Notes under the pieces: model-generated
Databases searched by the model: none
The model's input: only the letters and a program-made list of their open reading frames with translations
Told to the model about the DNA's origin: nothing
Assembly: GCA_030248065.1 (NCBI GenBank)
Contig: JASAMV010003137.1
Location: 1-64,000 of the forward strand
Reading direction: 5' to 3'
From: Rhynchonema sp. JSB1_4
Taxonomy: Eukaryota > Nematoda > Chromadorea > Monhysterida > Xyalidae
DNA: 64,000 bases
Shown: positions 58,685-64,000 of the stretch, one piece after another
Layout of the letters: each line of letters starts with the position of its first letter
Position numbering within the stretch: position 1 is the stretch's first letter
Program-made: the position numbers and the translations under genes

Positions 58685-58927
58685 AGCTGGAGTTATACTT
58701 GTCCATTTTTGGCTTGTAGACAATGAGGACAAATTTTTGTTTGAATCATATTTTATGATAGAGTTGAGACACTAATTTCGACCAGCGTAAAAGTTGTTCC
58801 CCTGCACCAAATGAACAACTTTTACGCTGGTCGAAATTAGTGCTCCAACTCTATCACAAAATATAATTATAGCAAAAATTTGTCCTCATTGTCTACAAGC
58901 CAAAAATGGACAAGTATAACTCCACCT
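58685..58927. mobile_element. 243-bp palindromic MITE flanked by TAA
   Basis: Arms AGCTGGAGTTATACTTGTCC and GGACAAGTATAACTCCACCT, pairing almost throughout. TAA at 58682-58684 and 58928-58930. Harbinger-type by duplication. Confidence 0.85.
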
Positions 58928-59339
58928 TAATTCTTCCAAAAATGGCCTTTTTGAGGCAAACATTTTTGAAGTTTTCTTAACTTGGGTCAAATTTCTCAAA
59001 ATCGAGCCTGCGGCGCTTAGTTTGACCGCCAAAATGACTCATAAAGAAATGATGGACCTCAGTTTTTTAAATGATAAGTCAGTGCATGCTTCTTCGGCAG
59101 CATAGTTTTCTACATTGTAGCCCAACCAATCTGTGAAACGGTTATACAGAACGTATAGAAACTAATACGCACCACGTCTACATACAACCGTAGGTTTACT
59201 GGCGCAGGATCATGAACGGAAACTTTTTATTTCATTGAGTCTCTTGACAGCATCATTCACTGGGGCTCTATATGGAGAATTCAGGTACCGGAGAACGCCA
59301 AGTACGTCCCCTGGGGGATTATCTTGGGATTCACTTCGA

Positions 59340-59770
59340 ATATGAGGTTTCAATCAATTTCCCAAACAATCCCGCGCTTTGCATAAACATGTGACACAGG
59401 AATAAAAATGTCTGCAGGTATGCGGCGCGCTTATTCGGAAAACTTTCAAATTTGTTTCCAGTGGCGGCTTTTTGGAGGAACATATTTTTTATTCTCCGGT
59501 ACATCACTCCTTTGATTAGAATTTTACCAGCTGCAATAGATAAACGGTGATCGCTTCCTATCGTCATTGAATCATTATCATCTATGTTTGGCACGTGAAA
59601 TTTAGTATTATGCGACAATCCACGCAGTTAGTCGCCACCACGTCCGCGTGATATTTATACTACCGATAAACTCTGATAAATAAAGCAGTCGTGCCGAGTC
59701 CACGTCACTTTCAGATCCTGCTAGAATAACCGAATAGCCTTCGTACATGCGTTGATGATCCCCACGTGAG
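59340..59770 (-). pseudogene. Exon-like pair inside the hAT family F element
   Basis: A minus-strand segment ending SARLLYLSEFIG at a GTAGTATA donor (near 59655) and a segment after AAACATAG (near 59590) reading SMTIGSDHRLSIAAGKILIK then RRIKNMFLQKAATGNKFESF. Both look protein-coding and could splice. No transposase or other family is recognised. Their place inside a hAT suggests captured host sequence. Confidence 0.3.
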
Positions 59771-60029
59771 GGGTCACGTGACGAAAAACTTTGAGTTTTA
59801 AAAAAATTTGTGTAGCGCCTCCATTTCACCTGCAACGACGTTTGCGCTACTTTTTCTAATTAAAAAATTTTTTTCAAAAAAAATAATTTTTTTTGTGTTT
59901 TAAAAAAACAGCCCTCTAATAAAAATTTTTTTTATCACCCCTGGTCTACAACGACTTACGGTCAAATGCGAATCGAAATCCTAAGTCTGACTTTCATCGA
60001 GTTTCTGCCCGCCGGAATTTTCCACTAAC

Positions 60030-60402
60030 CATTGCAGTTGGGCTGTTGTCCTGCTTGCAGGGCAAACACGGAAATATACAACTGGTTGTTCACGGCAATA
60101 AGTTGCACCGGTTTTGCGATTAGTTTCAATCGTCTCTTCTTTGTCTGAAGATGGAAAAAGTCATAAATAGGTGGTCGCTCACATTAACAAAGTGCTGGCT
60201 CCAAGATTTAGTTTACCCTTGAAAGTTGAACCCAATCCTATGAACAAAGTTGGAATTATACAATAGTTCTCCGCGCGGACAGCAGACAAATGCAGAATGG
60301 CAAATTTCTGGATTCCGCATTCGACGTTTATCTGCTCGCCTTTGCGGAATGGTGCGTGCTTTTGTGACGATACAACTTCCAGAGTGCTGACCTCAAATGT
60401 GT
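60030..60402 (-). CDS. Two spliced exons of an unknown host gene
   Basis: Exons 60402-60217 and 60144-60030, with a 72-bp intron (AAGG|GTAAAC...CCATCTTCAG|ACAAAG), phases matching. The last donor is CAATG|GTTAGT and the first acceptor GGCACAG. The 100 codons are beta-rich with spaced cysteines (KGEQINVECGIQKFAILHLS, GATYCREQPVVYFRVCPASR). A hAT element has landed in the following intron (59943) and an inverted-end element starts 3 bp before the first acceptor. The exons are therefore hemmed in by insertions yet open. Family is unknown. Confidence 0.5.
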
Positions 60403-60404
60403 CT

Positions 60405-61950
60405 GTGCCGTTTGGTCACAAATGTTTCTTAAACGCCGTGTTTCTGATTTAGAACCATATTCACGTTTTTGGCACAGCAGCAGCTCGCGCTATTTTCTCA
60501 AAACCAGGCAAATCCTCGAAAACAAATCTTCCCATGAATTTTTGTGGCACATTGGAAGCACACAGAGCACTACTATAGATCAGGCGAAAACGCTCATTTA
60601 TCTCGCTATTCGAGCGATCAAAGAACGATTTTCCATCGTTGATAAGTTTAGAAAACAGCTCGCTCAACTGTGGTGAGCATCAACTTTGCGTTTTCTGGGG
60701 ACCTCAAGCACACATCTATCTCATGTTTTCCTATTTTAATACCAATGTACCGAGCTGACATACAGTATGGCACGCCAGATAGTGAAAAGTATAACTGTTG
60801 TTAAATGTGTGCAAATCTAAGGTGGTTCACGTGCATCCTTGTAGGTACGAGGAATAAATGTATTTTACACAAAATTCATAATGTTAACAAAATTTCGCTT
60901 CCGCCATATTTTTAGCCTACCCACAGTAATGGTATCGTTATTGATCTATCATCTTTTGTGCAAAGCACGGCCACAAGACAGCACCCAGTGCACTTTGCTA
61001 TCAAAAGAGATCTGTAGTGACCGCTTATGTTTCACTCAAACCTAGAAAGTTGAGCTGGAGCCTTTTTTCGGTAAATTTTTTTGAACCACTGACGCTTTTG
61101 TCATTGACAAGGCCCAGTGCGCCCTTGCAGTCTGGCATTATGGGACGAAACTGCACCCACAACATATCTAACGCAATGCGTGCCCACAAGGCTAGATCAG
61201 GGTTGGGCAAAAAAGGTTTTTGAAAATAATTAAAAAAAAAACTTTAAAAAAATCGTCTGAAACGTCCAAAAATGGCCTTTTTGGGGGTTATTTTTGGTCA
61301 TTTTTTCTCAACGGTCGAAACATTTTCTTCACAAAATCACTTTTGGGGCATGTATTTGGTACTTAAGATGCCCCGGATGATGTTATTATACCTTCCCGTG
61401 ATACGTGAGACACAGTATACATGAACCTACATGGTACTTCGATATCATACGCTCATACCCCATCGCGTTGATCAGATACGACTGATTCAGCGACCAGACA
61501 AGTGTCTCTGCATCTTATTGTCTGAATCCTGTGTTTTATGAGTAAATTTGCTTATTTGACCACAAACTGTAGTGTCTGATACCACAGAGCAACAGTCATC
61601 GGTCCATGTCAAGCACGGACTGTTGGATTGCACCCGTATGACGTAAACACCCTTCATAAGTGATTCAAACCAAGTCACAAAAGTGGCTTGTCAATTAAAG
61701 TTGCATTTTTTCGGGTTTTTGCGCGTTTTTTCGGCAAATTTGGTCAAATTTCCCCGAAACTAAGACTTTAAAAAACTTTTTAAAATTTTTTTTAGAAAGT
61801 TGTTTAAATTTTTTTTCAACACTGGGCTAGATCGTATCAATTCACGTGGTTTTGGCAAAAAAACGAGAGCTGTGGTAGCGCAAAAAAGTGAATATGGTTC
61901 TAAATTAGAGTCAAGGCGATTCTGAAACATTTGTGACCCAATGGCACACT
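60405..61950. mobile_element. 1.5-kb inverted-end element (R5 parent) with nested hAT
   Basis: GTGCCGTTTGGTCACAAATG at 60405 faces CATTTGTGACCCAATGGCAC ending at about 61949. Inverse pairing continues inward (TTTAGAACCATATTCAC). No target duplication is obvious. The segment 60430-60930 matches 37330-37780. Confidence 0.65.
61198..61824. mobile_element. Non-autonomous hAT element, family A
   Basis: Ends CAGGGTTGGGCAAAAAAGG and TTTTTTTCAACACTG, with duplication GGCTAGAT at 61190-61197 and 61825-61832. Length is 627 bp, more diverged than the other family A copies. Confidence 0.9.
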
Positions 61951-61964
61951 AAGAGAAATAGAGA

Positions 61965-62135
61965 AATAGATCGATATTTTAATTTTAAGGTGCGGAGGTT
62001 GGGTCAAAATTTTTGCCTTTCAGCCCTCCGGGCTCAGACGGGGAGCTGATATAGGAAAGATTTTTTTGGCCATGAGTGCCAAGCCCAGTTACCGTGCCAA
62101 AGTTTCATTGAAATTGATTAAGGTCGCATACACAT
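61965..62135 (-). repeat. Dispersed repeat R2, copy 3 (inverse)
   Basis: ACCGTGCCAAAGTTTCATTG and GGGCTCAGACGGGGAGCTGA match the copies at 18.9 and 37.1 kb in complement. Confidence 0.6.
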
Positions 62136-62149
62136 GGCGGAAACACCCT

Positions 62150-62705
62150 TTAAAATCGTGTCCCGTCTGCAGCATGTCCCATGGCTGATATGCGCTTTGT
62201 TGGAACCCTGACGCAAACTGCGAAGCATCAGTCAGTCGCTTGCGTTCTGGGTGAAAATACCACACGCGCGACACGCTTGGGCCAGCTGGTTGATGTTTCA
62301 CAAATGGGAATATTATATAAAACAATTTGATGAAAAGCAACTAACCCATAGCCCCTTTTCGAGTTGCCGTCGAATCAACTTGCGAAAACAATCCAGCGCA
62401 TCCGAGCCCTGTCTCTTCAGTGTTTTAGCGTCGGTGTCGTCTTGTCCAGATGGATTAAATAAATCGACAAAGTTTTGGTATTCTTCTGGGGCTAGCAAGC
62501 CGTTATCTCGGAATTCCTTTACTATGTTGAGCATCTTATCAACGCTCATTACCCGAGCGTTGAAACCACATTCCTGCGGCGACGGCACCAGTGGATGATA
62601 CAATATGTGTCCCAACACTTCCTTTGTGAACAGTCGATCTACGCGTTGCGTCAAGGTCAGTTTCTGATTGGGTTCGGCGTCTATTTGCACTTCCTCGGTA
62701 GGTCG
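62150..62705 (-). CDS. Exons of an unknown host gene, minus strand
   Basis: The segment to about 62325 (start near 62700, 5' limit unclear) is a well-formed charged helical frame: LTQRVDRLFTKEVLGHILYH, RVMSVDKMLNIVKEFRDNGL, LKRQGSDALDCFRKLIRRQL. A GTTGCTTTTC donor and an acceptor at AACATCAACCAG (about 62293) would join it in phase to a second segment, VSRVWYFHPERKRLTDASQF followed by ASGFQQSAYQPWDML, which runs into repeat R2 near 62150. No family is recognised. It may be upstream of the exons at 60.0-60.4 kb. Confidence 0.4.
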
Positions 62706-62738
62706 TTGGCGTGTAGCACGAGCGGCCGTGTGCATCGC

Positions 62739-63045
62739 CAGGGTTTGGCAAGAAGCGTTTTTTTCAAAATTTCGGTTTAAAAAAACTGAAACGTTTTTAA
62801 GACCGCCCAGAAGCCCAAAAATAGCTCCAAAACGGATTCAAAAGGTGCGTTGAAGGAAGAAACAATGGCTAAACAGAGTAATTCTTTGTGATATAAGTAA
62901 GGCAAAATAAACGTGTTTCAACCCTTTTCTAGCGAGTTTTCAAACATTTCGATTTGGCCAACATTATCTGACGAAATTCGGCAGGATGTCGGCCATGACA
63001 ATCAAACACCGTATATCGACGAATCACGACAAAGTTAAATATTTA
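62739..63045. mobile_element. hAT family B, degenerate copy
   Basis: CAGGGTTTGGCAAGAAGCG, then family B phrases (CAACCCTTTTCTAGCGAGTT, CCGTATATCGACGAATC). The right end is eroded. Confidence 0.7.
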
Positions 63046-63609
63046 AGAGCGTGGCCACGGTAGGATCTGCAGCTCACAGCAAAACTGTGTCCACAAAAAA
63101 ATCTCATCCCCCTGTGTTTATGTAACCGATGGTTAGGCTAACATTCATTAAGAAAAACTCCCACGCGACCCGCCATTCCCTGTATTTCGAGATAACCGAA
63201 TAGGTGGTCAGTTCGCCAGTTTTGGCATTGTGACAAATTTCGGAGTTTTGGTCTCATAATTCTGTGGTGCTTGGAAATTGGCTAAAATGACTTTGAATTT
63301 AAAACGTAGCATTTCGCTCTGAAACGCCATATAACACACTTCACCAAAACGGACACCATATTCGATACAGCCGTGCACATGCGCTCAAACTGGTACAAAA
63401 AACGGAGCTCATGAATGGTTCATGTTCAATTTTGTTCCCAAATAATTTGCTAAAACTAACTATCCTATCATATTCTACGTACATGAAAAGTACTACTTAC
63501 ATTACCCGGTGGTTCTGAATTCCAACAACCAAAAGAAAAAGCTCTGATCGAAAATATGAAAACTTTTGCACGAAAAATGTCATTTTTTAAATTTCTTGTT
63601 GTTTGCCTC
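63046..63609. other. No gene recognised
   Basis: Unique AT-rich sequence without convincing frames or terminal repeats. Confidence 0.35.
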
Positions 63610-63723
63610 GTTTACCTGCAAAGGCTTTCAAAGTTGTTAATGTTTTACACTAATGCTTCGGACGATTGCGCATTTGGTTGTGTATTACAACAACTAACAG
63701 CTGCTTACACGCAGCCAGTATAA
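63610..63723 (+). pseudogene. Ty3-like retrotransposon RNase H fragment
   Basis: A 37-codon frame reads LMFYTNASDDCAFGCVLQQL, matching the start of the RNase H domain that follows reverse transcriptase in Ty3/Gypsy elements (usual form 'l-tDAS--a-G-vL-Q'). The first catalytic Asp is Asn here, and a stop follows soon after. It is a dead relic. Confidence 0.55.
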
Positions 63724-64000
63724 ATCGACCAGTTGCACCCTAATTTGCTGGGTTTTTAAAATAAGTCTAATACCCCCAGCCGAAAGTTGGCGCGATAACT
63801 TTCATAAACGATAAAACATAAAGCCAAACAACGACAAAGACCAGCCGCAGCTTGATACACGCATGCGCACGCGCCGCAGTGGAGCGCATTTATTCAAGGT
63901 CATGCAAATCATAGATTTCCAATGTATTGAACATTTGTATGTGTAACCCGACATACATGCGTGCAATGTGCGCATGGAATCACCCCGACGGTGTACGCAA
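63724..64000. other. No gene recognised
   Basis: No frame, repeat or terminal structure identified in the last 277 bases. Confidence 0.35.

Larger units (their letters stand above)
58563..59943. mobile_element. hAT element, family F, carrying exon-like cargo
   Basis: Ends CAGGGTTGTTTAAAAAAACA and TTTTTTTATCACCCCTG, with duplication GTCTACGA/GTCTACAA (7 of 8) at 58555-58562 and 59944-59951. Length is 1381 bp with a palindromic MITE and a coding-like stretch inside. Confidence 0.75.

Overview
The window is eukaryotic and most likely from an invertebrate animal. The evidence is short GT-AG introns (58-110 bp) inside otherwise open genes, long (CA/GT)n and (AT)n microsatellites, and a very dense population of DNA transposons of hAT, PIF/Harbinger, Tc1/mariner and piggyBac type. 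It also holds LINE and Ty3-like debris and a Maverick/Polinton, the virus-like DNA transposon common in animals. I cannot name the species from sequence alone.

Region 1-5.5 kb is the right-hand part of a Maverick/Polinton whose coding frames are still open. Read right to left on the minus strand it encodes a retroviral-type integrase (3 exons), a minor-capsid/penton-like protein, a very basic small protein, and the double-jelly-roll major capsid protein (6 exons visible, running off the left edge). The genes are packed 2-14 bp apart. A three-exon gene of unknown function (231 aa, Cys-rich) runs the other way from a 65-bp gap next to the integrase. Its last two exons are duplicated 955 bp downstream. 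From 4.7 to 7.9 kb there are 67-bp tandem repeats and a duplicated module that may belong to the element's terminal region.

From 6.9 to 63 kb the sequence is dominated by short non-autonomous DNA transposons. At least eleven hAT-type copies, in six families, have clear 8-bp target duplications, many nested, and several have empty sites elsewhere in the window. There are also Harbinger-type elements (TTA/TAA duplications), a mariner-type family (TA), a 1.66-kb palindromic element flanked by TTAA, long-inverted-repeat elements of unknown class, and a 4.5-kb inverted-repeat structure at 30.8-35.4 kb. Regions 22.0-24.6 kb and 51.9-55.4 kb are related, GC-rich, array-bearing repeat complexes in opposite orientation.

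Host-like coding sequence survives as small islands: a possible 45-aa secreted Cys-rich peptide gene with a TATA box (13.8 kb); a minus-strand coiled-coil/zinc-binding exon pair (17.4-17.9 kb); a plus-strand multi-exon Cys-rich gene or pseudogene (25.2-26.5 kb); minus-strand exons resembling the Lon-type (S16) proteolytic fold (48.6-49.1 kb), perhaps continued at 37.8 kb; a plus-strand exon pair (57.7-57.9 kb); and minus-strand exons at 60.0-60.4 and 62.1-62.7 kb. A LINE of about 5 kb (endonuclease and reverse transcriptase) lies at 40.0-45.15 kb, broken by transposon insertions.

Functional coupling can only be argued for the Maverick genes (integration and capsid formation). The rest reads as a transposon graveyard with a few exons stranded in it.
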